This document shows, in pieces, positions 16,833 to 25,340 of a DNA stretch of 64,000 bases. This DNA is from Nocardioides alpinus (GTDB lineage Bacteria > Actinomycetota > Actinomycetes > Propionibacteriales > Nocardioidaceae): NCBI RefSeq assembly GCF_900112035.1, contig NZ_FOKC01000001.1, positions 1,041,279-1,105,278 of the forward strand. Reading direction: 5' to 3'. Position 1 is the stretch's first letter, and each line of letters begins with the position of its first letter. Under the pieces are notes generated by a model. That model was not told the origin of the DNA, did no database searches, and worked only from the letters and a program-made list of their open reading frames with translations. The translations under genes were made by a program, and so were the position numbers.

Positions 16833-18781
16833 GGGTGTTCCTCCACTACTGCCAGGACTTCCCCGGACGCGACCTGCGCACCGGGCTCGACGTTGATCTC
16901 GGTGACGGTGCCGTCGTGTGGCGCGGTCACGCTGTGCTGCATCTTCATGGCTTCCAGGACGAGCACGACGTCGCCCGCGGCCACGCCTCCGCCGACCCCG
17001 GCCACGACCTTGACGACCGTCCCGGGCATCGGCGCGAGGAGGGAGCCGCTCGCCACGGCGTCGGCGGGGTCGGTGAACCTCGGGACCTCACGGAGGCACG
17101 CGGACCTTGCCCGTCCGTCGACCCACAGCTCACGCGGGGCCCCTGGCCGATCGGCCGACCAATGTCCGCGCGTCTCCGTGGTCACGCCGTCGACCTCGAG
17201 TCGCGCATGCGTCGGCGAGACCTCCAGCACGGTGACGCCCGCGGCGACGAAGCCGTCGCGGGTCCCCCACCACTCGACGGGCTCGTGGCCCTCGAAGGTG
17301 GTGCGCTGCGCCTGGCTGGTGACGTTGCGCCACGAGGCCGGGACACCCTGCTGGACCGTACGCCGGGAGGCGTCGGCGGCAGCCAGCATCAGCGCACCGG
17401 CGACGAGCGTCGTGCGGTCGACGTCCGGCGACCCGGGTGTCACGCGCGACTCGAGCCAGGTCGTGGTCATGTCCCCAGCCACGAAGACGGGGTCGGTGAG
17501 GATCTCGACGAGCTGGTCGCGGTTGGTGGTGATGCCATGGATGCGAGCCCGACGCAGTGCTGCGACCAACATCCGGATCGCCTGGTCCCGAGTCGGCGCC
17601 CACGCCATCACCTTGGCGAGCATCGCGTCGTAGAACGTGGAGACCTCGTCGCCCGACGTGAAACCGCTGTCGACCCGTACGCCCGAGGAGGACAGCGGCC
17701 CGAACTCGACGTCCGCCGGCAGGTCGAAGGTCACCAGCCCGCCGCTCTGAGGGGTGTACGTCGCGTCCTCGGCGTAGAGGCGTACCTCGATCGCGTGGCC
17801 GGACGTCATGCGGTCGGCGGCACCGTCTGCCCCGTCCGTATGACGTCCGCGAAGGCGGCGGCCCTCGGCGATGTCCAGCTGGAGCTCGACGAGGTCGACC
17901 CCCTGCACGAGCTCGGTGACGGGGTGCTCGACCTGGAGCCGGGTGTTCATCTCGAGGAAGAACCAGCGGTCGGTGGTCGGGTCGAGGAGGAACTCGACCG
18001 TGCCCGCGCCGCGGTAGCCGATGTCGTTCGCGAGCCGCTCGGCCGCCTCGCACATGGCCGCCTCGGTGGCTGCCGGGAGTCCCGGGGCCGGGGCCTCCTC
18101 GACCACCTTCTGGTGACGTCGCTGCACCGAGCAGTCGCGGGTGCCGAGCGCGACGGCGCCGTCAGCGCTGGAGACGAGCTGCACCTCGACGTGGCGCCCG
18201 GCCTCGACGTACGGCTCCACGAAGACGGTGCCGTCGCCGAAGGCGCTCCCGGCCTCCGCCGACGCTGCCGCGATCTCGGCCTCGAGCCGGTCGAGGGTGC
18301 GGACGACGCGCATGCCGCGGCCGCCGCCGCCGGCCGACGCCTTCACCAGCAGCGGCAGGTCGGCCTCGGTCGGGTCGGAGGGCGCGGACAACACCGGCAC
18401 GCCTGCCTTCTCGGCGATCTCCTTGGCGCGGACCTTGTCGCCCATGGCCTCGATCGCCTCGGGCGGCGGGCCGACCCAGGTGAGGCCGGCGTCGAGGACG
18501 GCGCGGGCGAAGGCGGCGTTCTCGGAGAGGAAGCCATAACCCGGGTGGACCGCGTCGGCACCGGACCTCCGCGCCGCCTCGACGATGAGGTCGATGCGGA
18601 GATAGGTGTCGGCGGGTGCGTTGCCCGGGAGGCGTACGGCGTGATCGGCCTCGGCGACGTAGGGCAACGAGGCGTCCGCGTCGGAGTGCACGGCCACGGT
18701 CTCGATGCCGAGGCGGCGACAGGTGGCGAAGACGCGGCGGGCGATCTCTCCCCGGTTGGCGACGAGCAGCTTCTGGATCAT
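16829..18781 (-). CDS. Biotin-dependent acyl-CoA carboxylase alpha subunit (biotin carboxylase plus BCCP)
   Basis: The 650-residue protein has a biotin carboxylase part (about 1-450) with the start MIQKLLVANRGEIARRVF, the ATP-grasp loop KASAGGGGRGMRVV and FLEMNTRLQVEHPVTE. A linker follows, then a C-terminal biotinyl domain with EAMKMQHSV, where Lys613 would carry biotin. It charges biotin with CO2 using ATP and bicarbonate. ATG 18781 overlaps the carboxyltransferase stop by 4 bp. Together the pair resembles AccA1/AccD1, methylcrotonyl-CoA or geranyl-CoA carboxylases. With an AtuA homologue in the operon, geranyl-CoA or a related beta-methyl enoyl-CoA is a candidate substrate. Confidence 0.92.
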   Translation of the reverse strand: MIQKLLVANRGEIARRVFATCRRLGIETVAVHSDADASLPYVAEADHAVRLPGNAPADTYLRIDLIVEAARRSGADAVHPGYGFLSENAAFARAVLDAGLTWVGPPPEAIEAMGDKVRAKEIAEKAGVPVLSAPSDPTEADLPLLVKASAGGGGRGMRVVRTLDRLEAEIAAASAEAGSAFGDGTVFVEPYVEAGRHVEVQLVSSADGAVALGTRDCSVQRRHQKVVEEAPAPGLPAATEAAMCEAAERLANDIGYRGAGTVEFLLDPTTDRWFFLEMNTRLQVEHPVTELVQGVDLVELQLDIAEGRRLRGRHTDGADGAADRMTSGHAIEVRLYAEDATYTPQSGGLVTFDLPADVEFGPLSSSGVRVDSGFTSGDEVSTFYDAMLAKVMAWAPTRDQAIRMLVAALRRARIHGITTNRDQLVEILTDPVFVAGDMTTTWLESRVTPGSPDVDRTTLVAGALMLAAADASRRTVQQGVPASWRNVTSQAQRTTFEGHEPVEWWGTRDGFVAAGVTVLEVSPTHARLEVDGVTTETRGHWSADRPGAPRELWVDGRARSACLREVPRFTDPADAVASGSLLAPMPGTVVKVVAGVGGGVAAGDVVLVLEAMKMQHSVTAPHDGTVTEINVEPGAQVASGEVLAVVEEHP

Positions 18782-20430
18782 GTCCGGAACACCCCGAATC
18801 GGTCGGTGCCCCGGATCGGGGCGTTGGCGATGACGCTGAGGCAGATGGCGAGCACCGTGCGGGTGTCGCGCGGGTCGATGACGCCGTCGTCGTAGAGCAT
18901 CCCGGAGAGGAAGTAGGGCAGGGACTGCTCCTCGACCGAGGCCTCGACGTAGTCCTTGATGCCCTTGAACCCCTCGGCGTCGAAGACCTCGCCCTTGGAC
19001 TCCGCGGACTGCTGGGCCACGATCTCGAGCACGCCGGCGAGCTGTGCGGGCCCCATCACTGCGGACTTCGCGCTCGGCCAGGTGAAGAGGAAGCGCGGGT
19101 CGAAGGCGCGGCCGTTCATGCCGTAGTTGCCGGCGCCGTAGGACGCCCCCATGATCACCGACAGGTGCGGGACGGTCGAGTTGGAGACCGCGTTGATCAT
19201 CTGGGCGCCGTGCTTGATGATGCCGCCCTGCTCGTAGTCCTTGCCGACCATGTAGCCGGTCGTGTTGTGCAGGAAGAGCAGCGGGGTGTCGGACTGGTTG
19301 GCGAGCTGGATGAACTGCGTCGCCTTCTGCGCCTCCTCGGAGAACAGCACGCCCTGCGCGTTGGCGAGGATGCCGATCGGCCGACCGTGGATCTCCGCCC
19401 ACCCGGTGACGAGCGAGGTGCCGTAGAGCGGCTTGAACTCGTCGAAGGGCCGACCGTTGTCCGCGCTGGCGCCGTCGACGATCCGGACGATCACCTCGCG
19501 CGGGTCGAACGGCTCCTTGAGGTCGGCGGGGATCAGGTCGAGGAGGCCGTCGGGGTCGGCGTCGGGCTCGGCGAAGGCGAGGCCTTGGTTTCGACACGCT
19601 CGCTGCGCTCGCTGCTCAACCAGCGGCGCCGCTGGTCGAGCAGTGCCACCCAGGCCCGAGTCGAGACCGAGGTGGGCCGTACGCCGCCGGTTCAGCCGCG
19701 CCACGATCCGCCGGCCGATCCGGATCGCGTCGTGCTCGTCCTCGGCGAGGTAGTCGGCGAGCCCGGAGACGCGGGCGTGCATCTCGGCACCGCCGAGCGA
19801 CTCGTCGTCGGACTCCTCACCCGTGGCCATCTTCACCAGCGGCGGACCACCGAGGAAGACCTTGGCCCCGCCGCGTACGAAGACGGTGTAGTCGCTCATG
19901 CCGGGGACGTACGCCCCGCCGGCGGTCGAGTTGCCGAAGACCAGCGCGATCGTGGGCTGCTTGCGTGCCGACGACCGGGTGAGGTCGCGGAAGAGCCGGC
20001 CGCCGGGGATGAAGATCTCCTTCTGCGTCGGCAGGTCGGCGCCGCCCGACTCGACGAGCGAGATCGTCGGGAGGTTGTTCTCCTCGGCGATCTGCGCGGC
20101 CCGGAAGGCCTTCTTCACCGTCCAGGGGTTGGAGGCGCCGCCCTTCACCGTCGGGTCGTTGGCGCTGATCATGCACTCGACGCCCTCGACGACGCCGATG
20201 CCCGTCACGAGCGAGGCGCCGATGGTGAAGTCGGAGCCCCAGCCGGCGAGCGGCGACAGCTCGAGGAAGGCGGAGCCCGGGTCGACGAGCAGCTCGATCC
20301 GCTCGCGGGCGGCCAGCTTGCCGCGGGCGTGGTGGCGGTCGACGTACTTCTGCCCACCGCCGGCGACCGCGACCGCGTGCTGCGTGTCGAGGTCGGCCAG
20401 CTTCTCGAGCATCGACTCCCGGTTCGTCAT
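18778..20430 (-). CDS. Acyl-CoA carboxylase beta subunit (carboxyltransferase) with repeat-derived insert
   Basis: The 550-residue protein has both crotonase-like halves of a carboxyltransferase (GGASNPWTVKKAFRAAQIA and VFGNSTAGGAYVPGMSDY in the N half; GVLFSEEAQKATQFIQL and MGASYGAGNYGMNGRAFDPR in the C half). It moves the carboxyl group from biotin to an acyl-CoA. Residues of about 255-282, at the junction of the halves, are translated from an 82-bp palindromic repeat (19587-19668) that keeps the frame; homologues usually have a short linker there. The insertion sits in a loop region, so activity is probably kept. ATG 20430 overlaps the SRPBCC stop. Confidence 0.92.
   Translation of the reverse strand: MTNRESMLEKLADLDTQHAVAVAGGGQKYVDRHHARGKLAARERIELLVDPGSAFLELSPLAGWGSDFTIGASLVTGIGVVEGVECMISANDPTVKGGASNPWTVKKAFRAAQIAEENNLPTISLVESGGADLPTQKEIFIPGGRLFRDLTRSSARKQPTIALVFGNSTAGGAYVPGMSDYTVFVRGGAKVFLGGPPLVKMATGEESDDESLGGAEMHARVSGLADYLAEDEHDAIRIGRRIVARLNRRRTAHLGLDSGLGGTARPAAPLVEQRAQRACRNQGLAFAEPDADPDGLLDLIPADLKEPFDPREVIVRIVDGASADNGRPFDEFKPLYGTSLVTGWAEIHGRPIGILANAQGVLFSEEAQKATQFIQLANQSDTPLLFLHNTTGYMVGKDYEQGGIIKHGAQMINAVSNSTVPHLSVIMGASYGAGNYGMNGRAFDPRFLFTWPSAKSAVMGPAQLAGVLEIVAQQSAESKGEVFDAEGFKGIKDYVEASVEEQSLPYFLSGMLYDDGVIDPRDTRTVLAICLSVIANAPIRGTDRFGVFRT
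19587..19668. repeat. Palindromic repeat A, double copy inside the carboxyltransferase gene
   Basis: Two half-elements face each other. One begins GGTTTCGACACGCTCGCT (19587-19604); the other ends CGAGTCGAGACC (19657-19668). Their inner ends form a 15-bp hairpin (19612-19626 with 19629-19643, one mismatch, 2-base loop). Related halves occur at 22052-22087, 23797-23817, 24971-25032, 41621-41655, 59658-59693 and 61629-61666. The layout is like REP/REPIN elements. Here it is read through in frame. Confidence 0.8.
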
Positions 20431-20897
20431 GACTCGACGACCGCCTTCATCCGCTCCAGCGTCGTCCGCATCCCGCTGCGGTTGGTGCGCCCGCGCAGGG
20501 CGCCCAGGAACGTCCAGTAGAGGCGGGTGGGCAACGAGGGCTCCATCCGGAAGTACTCCGTGACCAGCGTGCCGCCGTCCTTCGCCTCGAGCTCGTAGCC
20601 CCAGTTGTTGACGGTGATCGCGTCCGTGCCGACGGAGAACTCGAAGACCTTCTCGGGCTCACACTTCGTGACCCTGCAGGGGCTCCAGTAGGTCGGACCG
20701 ACGCCGTTGCGCTTCACGTGACCGGCGAAGTACGCCCCGACCTCCGGCCCGGTCGACCCGCGGGTCCACTTGGCCTCGAAGGTCTCCGGGCTGAACTCGC
20801 CGATGCGGGTCACGTCGCTGACGAGGTCCCAGACCTCGGCGGGCGGCGCGTCCATCCAGACCGAGACCCGGTCCCCCAGGGGCGGCAGCGTGATCAT
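20427..20897 (-). CDS. SRPBCC-family (START/polyketide-cyclase-like) protein
   Basis: The 156-residue protein has the SRPBCC fold: an opening strand VSVWMDAPPAEVWDLVSDVT, the helix after it, and the closing long helix (RTNRSGMRTTLERMKAVVES). Such proteins bind hydrophobic ligands in a deep cavity; the ligand is unknown. I chose ATG 20897 because GAGAGAGGA lies 6 bases upstream. ATG 20903 and ATG 20921 are in the same frame; the latter would overlap the preceding dehydrogenase stop. It sits inside the catabolic operon, so it may bind the CoA ester or terpenoid being degraded. Confidence 0.82.
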   Translation of the reverse strand: MITLPPLGDRVSVWMDAPPAEVWDLVSDVTRIGEFSPETFEAKWTRGSTGPEVGAYFAGHVKRNGVGPTYWSPCRVTKCEPEKVFEFSVGTDAITVNNWGYELEAKDGGTLVTEYFRMEPSLPTRLYWTFLGALRGRTNRSGMRTTLERMKAVVES

Positions 20898-20917
20898 CGA
20901 CATTCCTCTCTCGCGGG

Positions 20918-22099
20918 TCATGACGCATAACCCATCAACTTCGCCGTCAGGTCGCGGAGCACCTCGTCGGCGCCGCCCCCGATCGGCAGGAGCCGGGCGT
21001 CGCGGAAGTGCCGCTCCACCTCGGTGCCGTGCATGTAGCCCGCGCCGCCGAAGAGCTGGACGGCGCGGTCGCAGACGTACGCCGCGCAGTCGACCGCGGT
21101 CTGCTTGGCGAGGCACGCCTCGGCGACGACGAACTCCCCGGCGACGTGCCGCGCGGCCACCGAGCGGGTGTAGGTGCGGGCGACCTCGACCTGGCGGCGC
21201 ATCTCGACGAGCGTGTGCTGGACGGTCTGGTTGCCGATCAACGGACGGCCGAAGGTCTGTCGTGCGCGGCAGTACGTCGCTGCGAGGTCGAGGGAGCGCG
21301 CAGCGATGCCGTAGCCGTGGACGGCGAGCGCGATCCGCTCGACGACGAACTGGTCGGCGATCTGGCCGAAGCCGGAGTCCTCCTCGCCGACCAGGTTCGC
21401 GACCGGGACGCGTACGTCCGCGAAGCCCAGCTCAGCGGTGTCGGAGCAGTGCCAGCCCATCTTCCTCAGCGAACGGTCGACGGTGAAGCCGGGCGCGCCC
21501 TTCTCGATCACGAGCAGCGAGATGCCGCCGTGGCCCGGGCCGCCGGTGCGCACGGCCGTGGTCACGAAGTCCGCACGGACGCCGGAGGTGATGAAGGTCT
21601 TGGCGCCGTTGACGACGTAGTGCTCGCCCTGGCGTTCGGCGCGGGCGGTGATCCGGGCGACGTCGGACCCGCCGCCGGGCTCGGTGATCGCGAGCGAACC
21701 GATCAGGTCACCGGCCAGCGTGGGCCGGACGAAGCGGTCGACGAGGTCGGCGTTGCCGCTCGCGGCGATGTGCGGGAGCGCGATGCCGCTGGTGAAGAGT
21801 CCGGCCATGAGGCCGCTCGACGCGCCGGCGTCGAACATCGCCTCCTGCATCGCGACCGAGTCGAGGAGGTCGCCGCCGCTGCCGCCGACCTCTTCGGGGA
21901 ACGCGACACCGATCAGACCGAGGTCGCCGGCCGTGCGGTGGAGCGCACGCGGGATCTCGCCCGCGTCCTCCCACTCCTGCAGGTGCGGCGCGACCTCGCG
22001 CCGGACGAACTCGGTGGCGGTGGCGCGGAGCGCGTCCCTCTCCGGGTTCGCTGGTTGAGCAGCGAGCGGAGCGAGCGTGTCGAAACCCGGACCCGTCAT
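20918..22099 (-). CDS. Acyl-CoA dehydrogenase, second operon copy
   Basis: The 393-residue protein is a full acyl-CoA dehydrogenase: IGSLAITEPGGGSDVARITARA in the middle domain and QLFGGAGYMHGTEVERHFRD near the C-terminus, with an Arg in the final active-site loop typical of the family. It is clearly diverged from the other dehydrogenase in the operon, so the two probably act on different intermediates. Its N-terminus (residues 5-16, FDTLAPLAAQP region) is encoded by repeat A at 22052-22087; the conserved domain begins only at about residue 20. ATG 22099 overlaps the AtuA stop. Confidence 0.9.
   Translation of the reverse strand: MTGPGFDTLAPLAAQPANPERDALRATATEFVRREVAPHLQEWEDAGEIPRALHRTAGDLGLIGVAFPEEVGGSGGDLLDSVAMQEAMFDAGASSGLMAGLFTSGIALPHIAASGNADLVDRFVRPTLAGDLIGSLAITEPGGGSDVARITARAERQGEHYVVNGAKTFITSGVRADFVTTAVRTGGPGHGGISLLVIEKGAPGFTVDRSLRKMGWHCSDTAELGFADVRVPVANLVGEEDSGFGQIADQFVVERIALAVHGYGIAARSLDLAATYCRARQTFGRPLIGNQTVQHTLVEMRRQVEVARTYTRSVAARHVAGEFVVAEACLAKQTAVDCAAYVCDRAVQLFGGAGYMHGTEVERHFRDARLLPIGGGADEVLRDLTAKLMGYAS
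22052..22087. repeat. Repeat A half-element encoding the N-terminus of an acyl-CoA dehydrogenase
   Basis: TGGTTGAGCAGCGAGCG at the start and GTGTCGAAACC at the end match the half-element in the carboxyltransferase gene. On the minus strand it is translated as part of the first 17 residues of the dehydrogenase. Confidence 0.75.
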
Positions 22100-23826
22100 A
22101 TCAGCGAGTCCTCGATCGAGACCAGCCGCGAGCGCAGCCACTCGCCGAGACCCTTGGCCTGCGGGTCGAACCGTGTCGACGCGGCGACCCCCTGGCCGAG
22201 CAGCCCGTGCACGACGAGGTTGACGGCACCGAGGTGGGGCAGCAGCCACACGTCGACCTCGAGGTCGGCCGCCTCCGGCAGCAGGCCACCGATGCCACGC
22301 GGCGACATCATCTTGAAGAGCCACTGCACGCGGGCGTCGTACGTCTCCCGGTCGGCGCCGTCGCGCGCGACCCAGAGGCCGACGTTGGCGTCACCGCCCT
22401 TGTCGCCGGAGCGCGCGTGAACGAACGTGCCGAGCGGCAGCCGTCGGGTGAGCGAGTCGGTGCGGCCGGGGTAGGGCGAGGGTCGGGCGCCGGGGGCGTC
22501 CTGGGTCGGCGTGAAGCTGGTGGGGTCGGCGACCACCTCGCGGCGGCCGTCGGCGTGGACGACGGTGTGGGTGACGTCGGAGCGGTCGACGTACGCCGCG
22601 CGGTAGACGCCGTAGGGCGTGGCCGCCGCGGGCGGAGCGGTCATCGTGAAACCGGGGTAGGACCCGAGCGCGAGCTCGACGACGGCGGAGGTGAAGGCGC
22701 GACCGACCGGGTCGGGTGAGGGGTCCTTGACCGTGCAGCGCAGCAGCGTCGACGCGGCCTCCTCGGTCTCGGCGTCGAGGGCTGGCGGGACGACGTCGGA
22801 CCAGACGACCTCGGCGGCGGTGAGTCGCGGCTCGAGCTGCTGGCGGACCCAGGCGGCCTTGGCCTCGACGTCGAGGCCGGTCAGCACCAGCTCGACGCTG
22901 TTGCGCCAGCCGCCGAGCTCGTTGACGCACACCTTGAGCCGCTCGGGCGGGGCTTCCCCGACGACGCCGGTGATGGCCACGCGGTCCTCGCCGTCCCCGG
23001 TGAGCCGCAGCGAGTCGAGGTGGACGGTGACGTCGGGGCCGAGGTAGCGCGTGGACTGGATCTCGTAGACCAGCTGGGCGGTGACGGTGTCGAGGGTGAC
23101 CGCGCCGCCCGTGCCGGCGTGCTTGGTGATGGTGCTCGAGCCGTCGGCCGCGACCTCTGCGACCGGGAAGCCGAGGGGCCGGTCGCGGTGCGGAAGGTCG
23201 AGGAACCCGCTGAAGTTGCCACCGGTGGCCTGGGTGCCGCACTCGATGACGTGCCCGGCGACGACCGCGCCCGCCAGCTCGTCGTACGACGTGGACGTCC
23301 AGCCGTGGTGCGCGACGGCCGGGCCGACGACGAGGGAGGCGTCGGTGACCCGGCCCGTGACGACGATGTCGGCGCCCGCAGTGAGCGCGGCGGCGATGCC
23401 GAAGCCGCCGAGGTAGGCGTTGGCGGTGAGGGCGCCCTCGAACGACAGGTGGCGTACGTCGTCGCCCTCGACGTGCGCGACCTGCGGGTCGAGACCCAGG
23501 CCGGTGGCGATTTCGCGGACCTTGTCGGCGAGCCCGGCGGGGTTGAGCCCGCCGGCATTGGCGACGATCCTGACGCCGCGCTCGAGTGCGAGGCCCAGGG
23601 TGTCCTCGAGCTGCCGGACGAAGGTGCGGGCGTAACCGAGGGTGGGGTCCTTGAGCTGGTCCTTGCCGAGGATCAGCATGGTCAGCTCGGCGAGGTAGTC
23701 GCCGGTGAGGACGTCGATCCGGCCGCCCTCGAGCACCTCGCGCATCGCGCAGAGGCGGTCACCGTAGAAGCCCGAGCAGTTGCCGATCCTCACCGGTGGT
23801 CGAGCGGAGTCGAGACCGTCGCTCAT
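22096..23826 (-). CDS. AtuA-family protein (DUF1446 plus AtuA-like ferredoxin-fold domain)
   Basis: The 576-residue protein has a DUF1446 domain (about 12-370; VRIGNCSGFYGDR, VANAGGLNPAGLADKV, VVTGRVTDASLVVGP). A C-terminal AtuA-like domain covers about 455-565 (HARSGDKGGDANVGLWV, then WLLPHLGAVNLVVHGLLGQGV). In Pseudomonas, AtuA belongs to the cluster for citronellol/geraniol breakdown, but its exact reaction is not settled. Residues 4-11 (GLDSARPP) come from a repeat A fragment at 23797-23817. ATG 23826 overlaps the DinB-like stop. Next to the biotin carboxylase and two dehydrogenases it supports an acyclic-terpenoid-like route. Confidence 0.88.
   Translation of the reverse strand: MSDGLDSARPPVRIGNCSGFYGDRLCAMREVLEGGRIDVLTGDYLAELTMLILGKDQLKDPTLGYARTFVRQLEDTLGLALERGVRIVANAGGLNPAGLADKVREIATGLGLDPQVAHVEGDDVRHLSFEGALTANAYLGGFGIAAALTAGADIVVTGRVTDASLVVGPAVAHHGWTSTSYDELAGAVVAGHVIECGTQATGGNFSGFLDLPHRDRPLGFPVAEVAADGSSTITKHAGTGGAVTLDTVTAQLVYEIQSTRYLGPDVTVHLDSLRLTGDGEDRVAITGVVGEAPPERLKVCVNELGGWRNSVELVLTGLDVEAKAAWVRQQLEPRLTAAEVVWSDVVPPALDAETEEAASTLLRCTVKDPSPDPVGRAFTSAVVELALGSYPGFTMTAPPAAATPYGVYRAAYVDRSDVTHTVVHADGRREVVADPTSFTPTQDAPGARPSPYPGRTDSLTRRLPLGTFVHARSGDKGGDANVGLWVARDGADRETYDARVQWLFKMMSPRGIGGLLPEAADLEVDVWLLPHLGAVNLVVHGLLGQGVAASTRFDPQAKGLGEWLRSRLVSIEDSLI
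23797..23817. repeat. Repeat A fragment encoding AtuA N-terminal residues
   Basis: TGGTCGAGCGGAGTCGAGACC matches the GGTCTCGAC...CTCGACCA half of repeat A. It lies at codons 4-10 of the AtuA-like gene. Confidence 0.65.
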
Positions 23827-24602
23827 CTCGCGGCCCTCCCCTCGCCGGGCTGTCCGGCGAAGGCCTGGGCGATGTCGAGCCAGCGGTCCACGTCGGCGCC
23901 GGTGGCGACGAGGTCGGTGTCGCTGCGGTGGAGCCGCTGGGTGACGAGGCGGCAGAAGTCGCCGGCGCTGCCGGTCAGCGTCTGCGCCGCGTCCTCGGGA
24001 CCCCAGCTCCACACGTCACCGCTCGGCGCGACGAGGTCGATGCGGAACTCCTCGGTCGGGGCGTCGAGGCCGTGCACGGCGTGGGCGAAGTTGCGCGTAC
24101 GGACGCCGAGGTGGGCGACGTGCCGGATCCGGTCGGTGTCCTCGACGGGTGCACCGAGGCCCTCGTGCACGTCGAGGCTGTGCGCCCAGGTCTCCATCAG
24201 CCGGGCGGTGGCCATCGACGTCGCCGACATCGGCGGGCCGAACCAGGGCATCTTCTCACCGCGGGGGTACGCCTCCAGCGCCCGCCTCAGGTCAGCTCGT
24301 GCGGAGCGCCAGCGGGCCAGGAGGTCCGGCTCGGCTGCCAGCGCGAGGGCCTGCTGGTCGACGAACCCCTCCGGGTCGGCGATCGCGCCCATCACGACCG
24401 CGTCCCAGGCGTCCTTGTCGGTCGCCGCCTTCAGCGCCACGTCGTCGGTCCACGCGAGGTGCGCGACCTGGGTGGCGACGTCCCAGCCCGGGGCCGGGGT
24501 GGGCGTGTGCCAGCCGGCGTCGTCGAGGTCGGTGACGAGGGCGTCGAGCCGGTCGCCCTCGGCGGCGAGGTCGGTGAGGACCTGGGTCAGTACGTCGGTC
24601 AT
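23823..24602 (-). CDS. TIGR03084-type DinB/mycothiol-dependent maleylpyruvate isomerase-like protein
   Basis: The 259-residue protein belongs to the actinobacterial TIGR03084 family. It has a DinB-like four-helix N-domain (LTDLAAEGDRLDALV, TPAPGWDVATQVAHLAWTD with the metal-site His, ARLMETWAHSLDVHEGL) and a C-terminal alpha/beta wing like maleylpyruvate isomerase. DinB-fold enzymes often use mycothiol, fitting an actinobacterium. The reaction is unknown. It starts at ATG 24602, 49 bp after the TetR gene, and its stop overlaps the AtuA start. Conserved pairing of such genes with acyl-CoA enzymes suggests a role in CoA-ester catabolism. Confidence 0.82.
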   Translation of the reverse strand: MTDVLTQVLTDLAAEGDRLDALVTDLDDAGWHTPTPAPGWDVATQVAHLAWTDDVALKAATDKDAWDAVVMGAIADPEGFVDQQALALAAEPDLLARWRSARADLRRALEAYPRGEKMPWFGPPMSATSMATARLMETWAHSLDVHEGLGAPVEDTDRIRHVAHLGVRTRNFAHAVHGLDAPTEEFRIDLVAPSGDVWSWGPEDAAQTLTGSAGDFCRLVTQRLHRSDTDLVATGADVDRWLDIAQAFAGQPGEGRAAR

Positions 24603-24651
24603 GCGGGCCGTCCTTCTCCGGTCGGGGTGGGGCGGTGGTCGCAGTGCACGG

Positions 24652-25296
24652 TCATCCCAGCTCCTTGTCGAGCACGTCGGCCCACTCGCGCAGGATCCGG
24701 CGACGGCGCGCCGAGTCGTCGGAGATGGTGGAGGCCAGCCCCAGCCCGCGGACCAGGTCGAGCGTCGCCTGGACGAGCTCGCGCACACCTGGCCGCGACT
24801 CGTCGGCGCCGAGCGCGGCAGCGGTCATCCGGTGCGCTTCGCGGCCCACGCGCTGCTCGAGCGGGGCGACGGCCGCGAGGAGGGCCGGATCGGTGCGCGC
24901 GGCGACCCATAGCTCGAGCGCGGCGGCGAAGACCGGGGACGCGAAGTGGTCACCCAGCATCGTGACGACGGAGCGGAGTCGAGTGCGACGCCCCGTGGCC
25001 GTTGCGACCGGCTCCGCACTCAACGTGTCGAAGGCCGCGGCAAGCTCGGCTCCGCGGCGCTCGGTCAGGTGCTCGACGGCGGCCACGACGAGGTCGTTCT
25101 TGGTCGGGAAGTGGTGCAGCTGGGCGCCTCGGCTGACACCCGCCCGCTCGGACACCAACGTGGTCGAGGTGCCGGCGAAGCCGCGCTCCACCAGCAGGTC
25201 GACGGTCGCCTCCAGCAACCGGGCCCGCATCGCCCGGGTGCGGTCCGCCTGCGGCACGCGCGTCGCGTGGGCCGGGCTCTGGACGGGGGAGGTCAC
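24652..25296 (-). CDS. TetR-family transcriptional regulator of the catabolic operon
   Basis: The 214-residue protein has an N-terminal TetR helix-turn-helix (RARLLEATVDLLVERGFAGT, then LVSERAGVSRGAQLHHFPTK, residues 24-65) and a helical ligand domain. It is the first gene of the eight-gene minus-strand operon, so autoregulation together with the operon is likely; the dyad at 25326-25339 is a candidate operator. The start is GTG 25296. Residues of about 88-108 are encoded by repeat-A-like sequence (24971-25032), another in-frame insertion. Confidence 0.87.
   Translation of the reverse strand: MTSPVQSPAHATRVPQADRTRAMRARLLEATVDLLVERGFAGTSTTLVSERAGVSRGAQLHHFPTKNDLVVAAVEHLTERRGAELAAAFDTLSAEPVATATGRRTRLRSVVTMLGDHFASPVFAAALELWVAARTDPALLAAVAPLEQRVGREAHRMTAAALGADESRPGVRELVQATLDLVRGLGLASTISDDSARRRRILREWADVLDKELG
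24971..25032. repeat. Diverged repeat A copy in the TetR gene
   Basis: GAGCGGAGTCGAG at one end and CTCAACGTGTCGAA at the other are the two half-element ends of repeat A, in the opposite order to the copy in the carboxyltransferase gene. The reading frame of the TetR protein is kept. Confidence 0.5.
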
Positions 25297-25325
25297 GGGG
25301 CCAGCCTGCCGTCGTACAAACAAAC

Positions 25326-25339
25326 AGTCAAGCCTGACT
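25326..25339. promoter_or_regulatory. Candidate TetR operator upstream of the catabolic operon
   Basis: AGTCA-AGCC-TGACT is a dyad 30 bases upstream of the TetR start codon, in the only AT-richer stretch of the 44-bp gap. On the minus strand it overlaps a TTGACT hexamer that could be a -35 box. Confidence 0.45.
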
Positions 25340-25340
25340 T

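Noticed and set aside
23823..24602. True maleylpyruvate isomerase of gentisate breakdown
   Set aside because: No gentisate dioxygenase or fumarylpyruvate hydrolase is nearby and the sequence fits the separate TIGR03084 group.
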